NCBI RefSeq assembly: GCF_003573695.1
Contig: NC_039360.1
Coordinates: forward strand, 59,501,830-59,565,829
Origin: Papaver somniferum
Lineage: Eukaryota; Streptophyta; Magnoliopsida; Ranunculales; Papaveraceae
Reading direction: 5' to 3'
DNA length: 64,000 bases
Below the pieces are notes generated by a model. It worked only from the letters and a program-made list of their open reading frames with translations, did not search any database and was not told the origin of the DNA. The position numbers were made by a program, and so were the translations under genes. Shown piece by piece: positions 44,852 to 56,800 of the stretch (position 1 is its first letter; each line of letters opens with the position of its first letter).

Positions 44852-45579
44852 CAATTCTCATCCTTCAGATCAATCAATTTTGGACACAAAGAACTTACAT
44901 CAGAAGTAGCAACGGAATTGCAACTCATTCGAAGTTTTTCTCTTTTACTAAGTTCAAGATCAAAAATCTTTAGTTTTCCTACCAGAGAATTTATGGATCG
45001 AGTATCAAGGTTATTTCCTTCAACAATGGCATGTTTCTTAGAATCGTATTTGGATGGCAACGATCTGAGAATTTTCATCATAATGTCCTTTTCAGGAATA
45101 ATCTTACCCAATGCAAAAGATGCATTAACAATTTCAGACGCTTTGTGATTAAACTCATCAAATGAATCTTCATAAGCCATACGAAGGTTTTCCCAATCAT
45201 AATTTAGGTTTTGAATCCTAGCTTCCTTTCTTAAGGTATTCCCGTCGAATACAGTTTCTAAGATATCTCACGCATCTTTAGACCGAGTGCACGTAGTCAC
45301 ATGGTGCTGAAGATTTGGGGTAATGGCATGTAAGATAGCATTTAAACCGTCAGAATTTTGCTTTACAGCGAGAATCTCGTTAGGTTCATATATACCAATA
45401 TCCTTTGCAATAGAGACACCGTCTACTGTAACCATTAGAGGATCATAGACATTAACAACATAAACCCATGATTGAAAATCACGCTCTTGAAGAAAGGCAC
45501 GCATAGCAATTTTCCACCATAAGTAACTCGAGCCATTGAATACTGGCGATACGTTTATAGAGATAGCACTTCTGTCCAC
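44852..45579 (-). pseudogene. gag: Chimeric gag1 pseudogene (M2)
   Basis: 45268-45579 holds the gag1 N-terminus (SAISINVSPVFNGSSYLWW), but the ATG has become GTG. After a W-to-stop and a shift, 44852-45180 continues the UBN2 part (EDSFDEFNHKASEIVNASF, ILRSLPSKYDSKKHAI, LVGKLKIFDLE). After about residue 77 of that frame the sequence leaves the gag1 family and reads ELSKREKLRMSCNSV on to a Lys/Arg-rich end inside the 58-base segment (frame open to 44791). Both zinc knuckles are missing. The foreign tail matches no other Gag here. Confidence 0.65.
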
Positions 45580-45628
45580 AGAGTCGGATCGCTACAAACA
45601 TGGACTTATGAGGTCTTAAACATGTTTG

Positions 45629-45643
45629 CCTGCTCTAATACCA
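45629..45643 (-). promoter_or_regulatory. Primer binding site (M2)
   Basis: TGGTATTAGAGCAGG on the minus strand, one change from the family site. Confidence 0.7.
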
Positions 45644-45645
45644 AT

Positions 45646-48143
45646 TGAAAAAGCGGAGGTCTAACAACCACACCCAATATTTCGCTTAGCAATCTGTATG
45701 GACTAACTCCAATATACTTTCAAGAGAATCAACTAGACAAACAGACTCAATCTTGAAAAAAGTATATCCAAGAGTTATATCTCTATTTCTCAATTCAATC
45801 TGCAATCAAACAATTAGCAATTTGCGAGCCAGATTGAATATAAGAAATAACTTGGATGGTATCAAAAACCAATATCCAAGTGTCAATCAATTTAATCAAC
45901 AACCAAAGGTTGGATTCACAATTGATTGAACTTACACACAACCTTTGATATTTCAATTATATAAAAAATATAATGCGGAAAATAAATAACACAGACACCA
46001 AAAATTTTGTTAACGAGGAAACCGTAAATGCAGAAAAAACCCGGGACCTAGTCCAGATTTGAAAACCACATTGTATTAAGCTGCTACAGACACTAGCCTA
46101 CTCCAACTTAACTTCGGACTGGAATGTAGTTGAGCCCTAACCAATCTTACACTGATCAAGGTACAGTCGCGTTCCTTACGCCTCTAGAACTACGTCGGAT
46201 TATGCGCACTTGATTTCCTTAGCTAATCTCACCCACAACTAAGAGTTGATACGACCCAAAGTCGAAGACTTGATAAACCAATCTGTCTCACACAGAAAAG
46301 TCTATTGAATAGATAAATCTGTCTCCTACAGATATACCTTTGAGTGTTGTTTCGTCTTTTGATAAATCAAGGTGAACATGAACCAATTGATATACCGGAC
46401 TTATATTCCCGAAGAACAGCCTAGAAATATCAATCACCTCATAATAATCTTAATCGTATGGTAGCGAAACAAGATATTGTGGAATCACAAACGATAAGAC
46501 GAAGATGTTTGTGACTACTTTTTATCTTGCCTATCGGAGATTAAATCTCGAGAAAATCTTAGAGAAGATAGTGATGAACACAATAGAAAACAACAAGATC
46601 AGAACACGCAACTATAGAGAAAGTAATTGGGTCTGGCTTCACAATACTAATGAATTCTTCAAGTCGTTAACCTACTAGGTTTTGGAAAAACGTAAGGTTA
46701 AAGGAGAATCGACTCTAATCGCAACTAGTATCACACAGGAGGTGTGGGGATTAGGTTTCCCAGTTGCTAGAGTTCTCCCTTATATAGTCTTCAAATCAGG
46801 GTTTGCAATCAATGTTACCTTGGTAACAAAGCATTCAATATTCACCGTTAGATGAAAACCTGATTAGTCTCAAGCTAATATCTTTAAACTGTTAGGTCGA
46901 ACTTAGATTTTTACACACAAATCAAAAGTGACTTCATTTAGATAAGAGTAACCGTACCTAAACATGTGCACCTTGTTGGCTCAACAATAGTTAACCGAAG
47001 TTAGCCATATGAACACTTTCATATCAACCTTATTCATCTTAACCATAACTAGTTCAAATGACTCAAATGAAACTAGTTGTAGAGTTGTTCAATTGTTTAT
47101 ATTCTCATAAAAGTATACAAGACACAATTGAAGCAAAATCGATTTTGATTCACTCGAATTAATTCATGATCATTATAGCCACGGTTTGCAAAAGATTGCA
47201 TTCCTTATTATATAAATGTATTAGTTCATGAACAAATCGATTTTAGAACATAACCTACTCAAGTATCCAAACGGGTACGCATACCTAAGTGGCCGGACTA
47301 AGTTTGGGTTCGCCAGTATGCGAACGGGTACGCATACCTTCCAAACTCAGTAGAATTTCCGGAACTTGAAACTCACGCTAGTACCCATACCGGTATGCAT
47401 ACTAAGTTACCGGACTTTCATTAACCAACCAGTACGTATACAAGTATGCATACTATGGTTCCCGGACTTGGAATAACTTGCAACAGTTAGCATACAAGTA
47501 TGCATACTGTGCTATATCCAATCACGGTTATTTGTTCTAAACTCCCATTTCAATCACTGAAACATTCTTGGAAGACGACAATAGCTGCCTCACACAAACT
47601 ATTAGCTTCAAAGCAATTTTCAAGTGATCGAATGATCAATACGAAATATTCCGAGTCTACAGCAAATGACTGTCTCACACAAATCATGTAAGATGTTACA
47701 AGGCGATTTTCACATGATCATCTTTTGACTTTCGTCAAGAATATAAGATGAACTTTGTTAAAGCGAAAGCTTACCAACATATATTTCTCAAAATATGTAA
47801 GCGAGTTAAACTTAGCTCGAAATATCAAATGTGTATAATTGAAGTCTATATAGCTATACCTTTTGTCTCAAATAGGAGATAGAGTAGATAGACTTTTGAG
47901 TGATAGATGAGTCCAAGTCTCCACATACCTTTGGTTGATGAAGTTCCATAAGCTCCCCTTAGTAGTTCTTCGTTTTCAATCGATGGACGCCGTGAAGTCT
48001 AATGCTCAACTACACTTTTTATCCTAATCCGAGACTTAGCTATAAGTAGACTAGAAATCAAGACTTATAGTTTTGGCAACTAAACTTGACAAACAAGCTT
48101 GAGATAGCAACGCTTGCGATTTCGACCGTGCAGTTCTCTAACA
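45646..48143 (-). repeat. LTR with internal sequence on both sides (M2)
   Basis: 2498 bases. Left: primer site and gag1. Right: reversed polypurine tract (ATCTCCCCCTTCGTC) and the family's LTR-proximal sequence. U3 has the GTACGCATACC module at about 47270-47510, as in the M1 LTR. Confidence 0.8.
46779..46786 (-). promoter_or_regulatory. LTR TATA box (M2)
   Basis: TATATAAG on the minus strand at the conserved place. Confidence 0.5.
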
Positions 48144-48829
48144 ATCTCCCCCTTCGTCAATTTTAGTGACAAAACTATCAATACATATGGATTACAAAAT
48201 AAATAAACTTTGTAGATGTTAGAGCATAGCTCGGTCAATATCGCATGCGTTGCTATATCAAGCATGTTTGTCAATGTTAGTGATCAAAACTATGAGTCTT
48301 GATTTCTAGTATTATAGATAAGTCTCGGACTAGGATAAAAAAGTGTAGTTGAGCTCAAGGACTTCATGGCGATTCATCATACAAAGACGAAGATCTACTC
48401 AAGGAACCGTGGAACTTCATCAACAAAAAAGGTATGTGGAGACTTGAACTTATCTATCACTCAAAAGTCTATCTATTATATCTCTTACTTCTTATAAGAA
48501 AAAAGTCGTATGCTATATAGACTGGATCATACACATTTGACATTTCGAGCTGAGTATTCACTACTTATCTTTTTCTCGAAATCGTGTATTGGTAAAGCGT
48601 TTCGCTTTGATCAAGTTTATCTCCACCTAGTGACGAAAGTCATGAAAAGTTTCAATTACTTTGAGAATTGCTTTGACGTGAAACGGTCTGTGAATAACAG
48701 CTATATAACGTCCTCTGAGAATGTCTCAATGATTGGAATGAGAGTTTAGATTACATAACCATATATTCCTTAATCCGAAGTTTTCGAACTTTGTTGATTG
48801 AGAGAAACCGGAGGAATTGGCTTTGTCAA

Positions 48830-49025
48830 GTCCGCGAACCCAGTCCGCGAACTGACGGAAGTTCTCTTACCGAGAATTTCTTCTGGGATTTTCCAAAAAC
48901 TCGTTTGCGTGTTTAGTCCGCGAACTCAGTCCGCGAACCTAGTCCGCGAACTGGCGGAAGTTTCTTTGCCGAGATTTTCTGCTGAGTTTGGAAAACTCTG
49001 TCGGTTGCCTTAAGTCCGCGAACTT
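48830..49025 (+). repeat. AGTCCGCGAAC array in U3 (gag2b 5' LTR)
   Basis: Six copies of AGTCCGCGAAC (followed by C or T) in under 200 bases, interleaved with GACGGAAGTTCTC and GCCGAGATTTTCTGC. It lies where gag1-type LTRs have the GTATGCGTACCC module. Confidence 0.75.
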
Positions 49026-49494
49026 GTTTGTGAGCTTAAGTGGTTATGATTTAAAGATGTGCTCTGAACATGAAACTTAAATTACTAAGCAATGCTTTAT
49101 GCAAACCTTGGCTATAAAGTTCATGAGCCGATTCATCGAATCGAATCATCTTTGTTTCAATTGTGTCTTGTGTACTTACATAATATCTCATAGCAATTGA
49201 ACAACTCTCTAACTATTTCATTTGAGTCAATTGAACTAGTTATGGTGAAGAAGAACAAGGTTAATATGAAATTCTCATATGGTTGACCTTTTGGGTTACT
49301 ATGTTGAACCAACATACACGTACACGTTTGGGCACGGTTTTCACAAACCCAATAAACATATATCTCAAGTGTGTGTGACAAGCTAAGTTTTCGATCAAAC
49401 GATTGAGAAACATTAGCTTGAACCTAAATCAGTTTTTTATCTAACGGTGAATATGGATTGCTTTGTAACTAAGGTAAAACCCTGATTTGAAGAC

Positions 49495-49502
49495 TATATA
49501 TA
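49495..49502 (+). promoter_or_regulatory. LTR TATA box (gag2b 5' LTR)
   Basis: TATATATA at the conserved place. Confidence 0.55.
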
Positions 49503-50641
49503 TGAGACATCTAGCATTGTGCAAAACTAATCCCCACACGTCTATGTGATACTAGTGCGCTCGCTAGAGTCGATTCTCCTTTAACCTTTGGTTTTCTTCT
49601 CTAAAACCAGTTTAACGACTTAAAGACTTCATTGGGATTGTGAAGCCAGACCGATACTACTTTTATCGTACCTGTGTGATATGATCTTGTATCTTCTATC
49701 GTACGAGTACAATCTTTGATTGGCTTGATATCGTGAGAGTTCTCCGATAGGCAAAATAAAGAAGTCACAAACATCTTCGTCTCACTGTTTGTGATTCCTC
49801 GACAAACCGCTTGTGTAGTCAAGAAGGATTGTTGAGAGGTGATTGATTAATCTAGGCTGTTCTTCGGGAATATAATCCCGGATTATCAATTGATTCCTGT
49901 TCACCTTGATTTTATATCTTAAGACGGAACAAAACCTAGGGTTTTTCTGTGGGAGACAGATTTATCCTTTGATAGACTTTTCTGTGTGAGACAGATTTGT
50001 TTATTGTCAAGTCTGCGATTTTGGGTTGCAGCAACTCTTAGTTGTGGGTGAGATCAGCTAAGGGAATCAAGTGCGCAGTGTCCTGCTGGGATCAGAGGCG
50101 TAGGAGTACAATTGTATCTTGGATCGGTGGGAGACTGATTGGGGTTCAACTATAGTCCAGTCCGAAGTTAACTTGTAGTAGGCTAGTGTCTGTAGCGGCT
50201 TAATACAGTGTGTATTCAATCTGGACTAGGTCCCGGGGGTTTTCTGCATTTGCGGTTTCCTCGTTAACAAAATTCCAGGTGTCTGTGTTATTTCATTTTC
50301 TGCATTATATTGTTTATCTTTATAATAGAAATAATACAGGTTGTGCGTTAAAGGTTGATCGATTGGAGATCCGACCTTGTAGTTGTCGATTTCATTGATT
50401 AACACTTGGACATTGGTCTTTGGTACCGTCCAAGTTATTCCTTGTATTTGATAATGACTCGCTATTGTTTTTAGCTTGAGTAAAAATCAAATCAAGAGAG
50501 AGATATTAACTCCTTGAGATACTTTTATCTAGATTGAGTCTGACTGTCTAGCTGATTCTGTAGCAAAGTATTTCGGAGTTAGTTCATACAGATTGCTAAG
50601 AGAAATATTGGGTGGTGTTGTTAGACCCCCGCTTTTTCAAT

Positions 50642-50656
50642 TGTTATCAGAGAAGG
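50642..50656 (+). promoter_or_regulatory. Primer binding site, degraded (gag2b)
   Basis: TGTTATCAGAGAAGG, two changes from the family site. Confidence 0.55.
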
Positions 50657-50703
50657 CAAACACGTTAAAGACCTTATAAGTCTGTGTTTGTAGCGATCTG
50701 ATT

Positions 50704-52287
50704 ATGGACGAGTCTATCTCTAATAACGTACAAGTTCAGAAATTACCAGATGATTCTAAAAGCTTGGATTCACCTGAGAGAACTGTCACATCTAAGTCAA
50801 TATCTAAACTTTCTCTTGATGTAAAAACTGTTGATTGGGAAACTCTCCTAGAAGAACAGTTGGATGAACTTTCTGATGAAGGTGATTCAGATATTGATAG
50901 AGATGTTGATGAGGAAGTCTCAGAGTATGTTAAGTTTTTGGATTCATGGAAAATGAAGAAGATTACAACTTCTCATGTCTCACCTCTTCTGATTCCTCTC
51001 TGTCGAGAAAACAAGAAATTGAGAAGATGTTACGCAGGTGTTTATTTTTCGAATCGTTCTTGAGAATCGATCCTCAAGGATTCTAAGAAAAACCTACGTA
51101 TGAAGTCACTTGAATGTGATAATATTTATCAAAAGTATTTTTTGTTGGAAGAGAAATTTGCAGAATCTGAAGCAAGGTTTAACTCCCAACAAACAAGTTT
51201 TGATGACAGAGAAAGCGCTCGAGAAAAACGCCTTGAGGCTGATTTAGCTGCTGCTCTTGATAAAATCAAGATGTTGGAAGATGACTTGAAAAAGTTCAAT
51301 ACTAGTTCAAGCAAATTAACCACTATGCTAGGAGCAAGTAAAAATCATCGTGATACACGAGGATTGGGCTATAAGGGAATAGATGCTCCGAGTATTAGCA
51401 AAGAGGTAAAATTTGTCAAGGCTGGTGATACTTCTCAAAAAAAGTTTTCCACTGATGGAAAAAGTGAAATACCTTCACCGGCAGTTAAGGTTCAAAAGAG
51501 CAAAGTTCATCAACCTCCAAAGTTAGCATACACGGATCGAGGTAAGAACATTCCTTATGTTTGCCACTATTGCGGAAATAAAGGTCACCTGAAAAGGAGA
51601 TGTCATTTCCGTATAAGGAATGAGAAACTTCATGATGTTCTTTTTTGGGAATCACAAGAAGTTGTGAAGACAAGATCATACGTTAAGACTGATCCTCTTA
51701 ACGTTACAGGTTGTAATTATCCAACCTTTAGGCAAAGGAATTAGTGCTATGATAAACCTAGATTTGCCTATAAACATCGTACGAATCCTTTTCACAATCG
51801 TAATGGTTATCAAAAGGATAATTTCGTAAAGATGAATACAAGATCCGATGCTCCCAATTGGAGAAAGACTGACTTGCAAAAGAATAGTCAATCCTGGCAA
51901 TCCAATTCTCTTCCAAGAATTCTAGAAGAGAGTGATGGGAAGAAGGTTCCGACTGTTCCTAAACGCACTTAGAAGTGGATACCGAAGAAAGACAATGATG
52001 TTTTGAGTGTGAAAAGGAATGATCTTCCAAAAAACTCCATGACTAAGGAAAAGGCAGTATCCATGATGTTGGAACTTAACAAGTTTTTTGGAAAAATGGA
52101 ATTGGATGTGAAAGGTTCTAAAAGTGATCTCTTTCATGATAATCCAAATGTCACTTGTGGTGAGCAAGACTTTGTTCACCCCAACGCAACCTTATTGTGT
52201 TGGAAGTGCATCCGCACCAAGGAATGCCCTGCTTTGTATACGGTGAGGGAAGCACAAGAATTAGGGCACACAGATTATGTTCGGTAA
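50704..52287 (+). pseudogene. gag: gag2 pseudogene: coiled-coil and zinc-knuckle half of a Sirevirus-type Gag (gag2b)
   Basis: A single frame of 528 codons from ATG 50704 to TAA 52285-52287 with only three nonsense codons (51061-51063, 51742-51744 and near 51970) and no frameshift. Order: acidic segment (about residues 50-75), LDSWKMKKITTSHVSPLL, coiled coil (about 140-200), KGIDAPSISKEVKFVKAG, knuckle CHYCGNKGHLKRRC (about residues 290-303), Asn/Arg-rich basic part, KWIPKKDND and a C-terminal tail CWKCIRTKECPALYTV followed by AQELG. The tail is also found in gag2a and P3. UBN2 is absent. At least two stops are C-to-T changes of Gln codons, as expected from deamination of methylated DNA. Confidence 0.75.
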
Positions 52288-53430
52288 GGCGGTAGAATTC
52301 GATTGGATTCATCTAAAAAGGTATGTCTATAAACTTGAGCAAGATTTGTACTTTTATTTGCTTAAAATACTTATAATAATCTTGCTTATCGTTCATTTCT
52401 ACCTAACTTGATATGTGTTTAAGGTTCTTAAATGTTTAGGTTTGAAAATAATAGTTCGGGATGTTTGGACTACATGGTACACATACCAAGTACGCATAAC
52501 AGCATTCAAAATCAAAATTCAGGGGTTTAAGTTCGCAAACCCGTATGCATACTTGACGTCGATATTCTGAAAACTTGTTTTGGCCGTAACTTCTTCGTCC
52601 GAACTCGGATTTACCTCAATCTTTTTGAATTATCTTCCTTATTGAATTCCATTCAAAATAGAGATGAGAATTATTGAATTTTGATGAGTTAATATTGGTG
52701 TTTTTCCTGTCTCTTGTTTTTTAGTGTTTGCTCCGTTTCGTTGCACTTGTTCTATTCTCTTGGACTTGGGCACTGGGATTCTTGGAGAAATCCTTTTCTA
52801 AGCTATTTTGTGGCTGTTACAAGAGTGATGCTGGTGAATCACAAAGAAGGAAGTTCGAGAATGGGTAGTAGTTCACATTGCTATATATATTCTTGAGTGT
52901 TCACAATCATCTCATGTGAACTATGGCGCATAGTCGTCAATGACTTTGTATGTTCTTCTTTGTTAAGGAAATCTTTTTATACACTTTTGGTAACCACTCT
53001 TGGTATGAATCCGTGCGAAAAAGATTGATTCTACCTTCTAAGGGAAAAGATTTTTATTGCAGTATTAATCTTTATGATTTTGTGATATTGCAATTGTTTA
53101 TGGGATATGTATTGTTTGCGTCTGTGAACTTGAAGGTCCCATATGCTGTCAAAAGTAAAGTCGTTCATAAATTGGTATTCGTATTGATGAAAGGACGAAT
53201 GGACTTTTGACAAATACAAAAGTTATGCCTATGCAGTCATTTATTTGATGGAAAATAGGATGAAATATTTTGTTTGACAAGGATAAAGTCTATTATGTCG
53301 TTATGCAAATAGTGATGGAAAATAGAATAGATCCTTGTATGTTATCCAAAGTATTGATCTTCATTGATCCATTTTGTTATGTTTTACCGTGAAGGCTCCA
53401 TTGTGTATCTTATGTTGAGCACCTTACAAC
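52288..53430 (+). other. 3' noncoding region of gag2b, upstream part
   Basis: Homologous to 33005-34340 and, reversed, to 61500-62670. Short frames here are not conserved between copies. No gene is seen. Confidence 0.55.
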
Positions 53431-53925
53431 TATGTCGATTAATATTGGCCTTGTTGGTTGTTCCACGAGATGCTATATGTTGAGCATTCTTGAACTAAAT
53501 TAATCATCTTGATTGGTTATTTAGTTATTTGCTCCGAAAGTCTTCTTTTGTCGAGCAAAATCATTTGACAATTAAATTGATTGCTTCGGTGATTAGTTTG
53601 GTTGTGTATTCCAATTAGATTAATAATAGGTTCTCTTGTAATTAATCTAGTTGAGTTTTTCATATATTCCACAAGTTCTTGTGTTGAGTATATGAACGGC
53701 TATACTAATCATGTTCTATTGGTTGATGTAGTCGTATATTCCGTAAGGTTTTCCTTATGTTGAGTATTTGAACGATTAAGGTAGTCATCTCCGTGTGGTT
53801 ATCTTAGTCGTAGCTCCGTGAGTTTTCTTATGTTGAGCACAATCAATTAAATTGATCACTTTTGTGGTTTGATTTAGTTGCGTATTCTAATTAAATTAAT
53901 CATGGGTTTACTTGTGATTAATTTC
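53431..53925 (+). repeat. Array of stem-loops in the 3' noncoding region (gag2b)
   Basis: About six units. The clearest are 53773-53787/53796-53810 (15 pairs: 11 Watson-Crick plus 4 G-U, 8-base loop), one near 53690-53728 with a single mismatch, one near 53494-53530 and one near 53848-53882. Spacers carry the CTCCGTGAGTTTTCTTATGT type word ending in TGAGCA or TGAGTA. Confidence 0.7.
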
Positions 53926-54271
53926 ATTGAGTTTTGATATAGAAAATCATTTCCATGGTTTTTTGGTGTCCAATTAAAAATCCTTCTTTTTTTTCGAAAT
54001 TAAGGTCGCTCTTGTTGTTCTTTCGGGAATGACATCAAATGGGGGAGAGTTCTTTTGAACTTGTGCTTAATGGTAATATCTTGTGGGGTGTGCGGCTGTG
54101 GAATTTTATAGGGGTTATCTTGTATCTTAAAACTCCTTGATGAATGCATTTAGCTTCGGCTTTATGATTGCATCTAAATTAAGTTGGTATGTATTTTTCT
54201 TTTAGTATATGAAATGTCTCTTGTGGAAATTTCATTATGATCACGTTCTTTTACCTTTTCCAATTTTATTG

Positions 54272-54690
54272 AAAAAAAGGGGGAGAAATAATGTAGTTCA
54301 CATTACAAATACATATGGTTTTCGGATCATTGTGTAAGGGGGAGTGGTTTCCATGATCGAGATGGAGTATTGACTAAGGGGGAGTGATACATATCACCAT
54401 AGTATTGTTGTTAAAGTCGTGATGCAATTGGACTTTGATGTTACATAATGATACTATAACATTGTATAATAATGATCGAGAATCTTGATTTCTCTCATTG
54501 TTATAGCTACGGATCTTCAAAAACGGTGGTGCTAAACTTACAAACTTTGGGATCATTGAAGTACTTGGAAGGACGAAAATTTCAAGGAACGTTGAAGATT
54601 AGACTATGGAATAGGATCCACTAAAGTTTATCTTTTTTGTATTCCATATGTATTAATAGTTTTGTCACTAAAATTGACAAAGGGGGAGAT
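54272..54690 (+). promoter_or_regulatory. Repeated polypurine tracts ending at the 3' LTR (gag2b)
   Basis: AAAAAAAGGGGGAGA at 54272-54286, AAGGGGGAGTGG at 54336-54347, AAGGGGGAGTGA near 54376 and AAAGGGGGAGA before the LTR. Confidence 0.7.
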
Positions 54691-56800
54691 TGTTAGAGCA
54701 TAGATCGGTCAACCTCGCATGCGTTGCTATATTAAGCATGTTTGTCAATGTTAGTGATCAAAACTATGAGTCTTAATTTCTAGTCTATTATAGCTAAGTC
54801 TTGGACTAGGATAGAAAAGTGTAGTTGAGCTCAAGGACTTCATGGAGATTCATCATACAATGACGAAGATCTACTCAAGGAACCGTGGAACTTCATCAAC
54901 AAAAAAGGTATGTGGAGACTTGAACTTATCTATCACTCAAAAGTCTATATATTTTATCTCCTACTTCTTATGAGACAAAAAGTCGTATGCTATATAGACT
55001 GGATCATACACATTTGACATTTCGATCTGAGTATTCACTACTTATCTTTTTCTAGAAATCGTGTGTTGGTAAAGCGTTTCGCTTTGATCAAGTTTATCTT
55101 CACCTATTGACGAAAGTCATGAAAAGTTTCAATTACTTTGAGAATTGCTCTGGCGTGAAACGGTCTGTGAATAACGGCTATATAACGTCCTCTGAGAATG
55201 TCTCAATGATTGGAATGAGAGTTTGGATTACATAACCATGTATTCCTTAATCCGAAGTTTTCGAACTTTGTTGATTGAGAGAAACCGGAAGAATTGGCTT
55301 TGCCAAGTCCAAGAACCCAGTCCGCGAACTCAGTCCGCGAACTGACGAAAGTTCTCTTACCGAGAATTTCTGCTGGGATTTTCCAAAAACTCGTTTGCGT
55401 GTTCAGTCCGCGAACCTAGCCCGCGAACTGGCGGAAGTCTCTTTGCCAAGATTTTCTGCTGAGTTTGGAAAACTCTGCCGGTTGCCTTAAGTCCGCGAAC
55501 TTGTTTGTGAGCTTAAGTGGTTATGATATAAAGATGTGCTCTGAACATGAAACTTAAATTACTAAGGAATGTTTTATGCAAACCGTGGCTATAAAGTTCA
55601 TGAGCCGATTCATCGAATCGAATTATCTTTGTTTCAATTGTGTCTTATGTAGTTACATAAGATCTCATATCAATTGAACAACTCTCTAACTAGTTCATTT
55701 GAGTCAATTGAACTAGTTATGGTGAAGAAGAACAAGGTTAATATGAAATGCTCATATGGTTGACCTTTTGGGTTACTATGTTGAACCAACATACACGTAC
55801 ACGTTTGGGAACGGTTTTCACAAGCCCAGTAAACGTATATCTCAAGTGTGTGTGACAAGATAAGTTTTCGATCTAACGATTGAGAAATATTAGCTTGAAT
55901 CTAAATCAGGTTTTCATCTAACTGTGAATATGGATTGCTTTGTAACTAAGGCAAACCCTGATTTGAAGACTATATATAGGAGACATCTAGCATTGTGCAA
56001 AACTAATCCCCACACGTCTGTGTGATACTAGTGCGCTCGCTAGAGTCGATTCTCCTTTAACCTTTGGTTTTCTTCTCTAAAACCAGGTTAACGACTTAAA
56101 GACTTCATTGGGATTGTGAAGCCAGACCGATACTACTTTTATCTTAGTTGTGTGATCTGATCTTGCATCTTCTATCGTACGAGTACAATCTTTGATTGGC
56201 TTGAGATCGTGAGAGTTCTCCGATAGGCAAGATAAAGAAGTCACAAACATCTTCGTTTCACTGTTTGTGATTCCTAGACAAACCGCTTGTGTAGTCAAGA
56301 AGGATTGTTGAGAGTCAATTGATTAATCTAGGTTGTTCTTCGGGAATATAAGACTGGATTATCAATTGGTTCATGTTCACCTTGATTTTATATCTTAAGA
56401 CGGAACAAAACCTAGGGTTTTTCTGTGGGAGACAGATTTATCCTTTGATAGACTTTTCTGTGTGAGACAGATTTGTTTATTATCAAGTCTGCGATGTTGG
56501 GTTGCAGCAACTCTTAGTTGTGGGTGAGATCAGCTTAAGGGAATCAAGTGCGAAGTGTCCTGCTGGGATCAGAGGCATAGGAGTACAACTGTACCTTGGA
56601 TCGGTGGGAGACTGATTGGGGTTCAACTATAATCCATTCCGAAGTTAGCTTGTAGTATGCTAGTGTCTGTAGCGGATTAATACAGTGTGTATTCAATCTG
56701 GACTAGGTCCCGGGGTTTTTCTGCATTTGCGGTTTCCTCGTTAACAAAATTTCTGGTGTCTGTGTTATTTCATTTTCCGCATTTGCGGTTTCCTTCTTTT
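54691..56800 (+). repeat. Truncated 3' LTR of gag2b
   Basis: Colinear with the 5' LTR to about 56780 (CATTTTCCGCAT). Then GCATTTGCGGTTTCCT repeats a stretch found 55 bases earlier and a short TTCTTTT joins the 58-base segment at 56801. About 320 bases of LTR end are missing. Confidence 0.75.
55971..55978 (+). promoter_or_regulatory. LTR TATA box (gag2b 3' LTR)
   Basis: TATATATA followed by GGAGACATCTAG. Confidence 0.55.

Larger units (their letters stand above)
44690..48216 (-). mobile_element. Rearranged minus-strand gag1 complex (M2)
   Basis: Left to right: 104 bases of an LTR end (44690-44793), a 58-base segment found again at 56801-56858, a chimeric gag1, the primer site, a full LTR (45646-48143), and 73 bases of a second unit's polypurine-side sequence (48144-48216) cut by the gag2b element. 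As at 7135-9591, one LTR has internal sequence on both sides. The complex truncated the Athila-like element. Confidence 0.7.
48217..50639 (+). repeat. 5' LTR of gag2b
   Basis: 2423 bases. U3 carries six copies of AGTCCGCGAAC between about 48830 and 49025. A sense-strand frame (48510-48749) is open here as in other LTRs. Confidence 0.85.
48217..56800 (+). mobile_element. Sirevirus-like gag2 element (gag2b), 3' LTR truncated
   Basis: 5' LTR 48217-50639, degraded primer site 50642-50656, gag2 pseudogene 50704-52287, 3' noncoding region 52288-54690, and a 3' LTR from 54691 that is lost after about 56780. It inserted into the polypurine-side sequence of a minus-strand unit. Without the right end no target duplication can be checked. 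There is no pol. Confidence 0.82.

Noticed and set aside
48830..49025. Short regularly repeated AGTCCGCGAAC units as a possible CRISPR-like array
   Set aside because: Repeats are 11 bases, spacing is irregular, and they lie within a plant LTR U3; this is a regulatory-type repeat.
49601..49822. Antisense ORF with WLHNPNEVFKS, also seen at 3539-3748, 25681-25893, 56077-56298 and 58658-58843
   Set aside because: It recurs because the LTRs are homologous; it lies antisense in the transcribed leader part of the LTR, has varying ends and no codon-level conservation that I can see.
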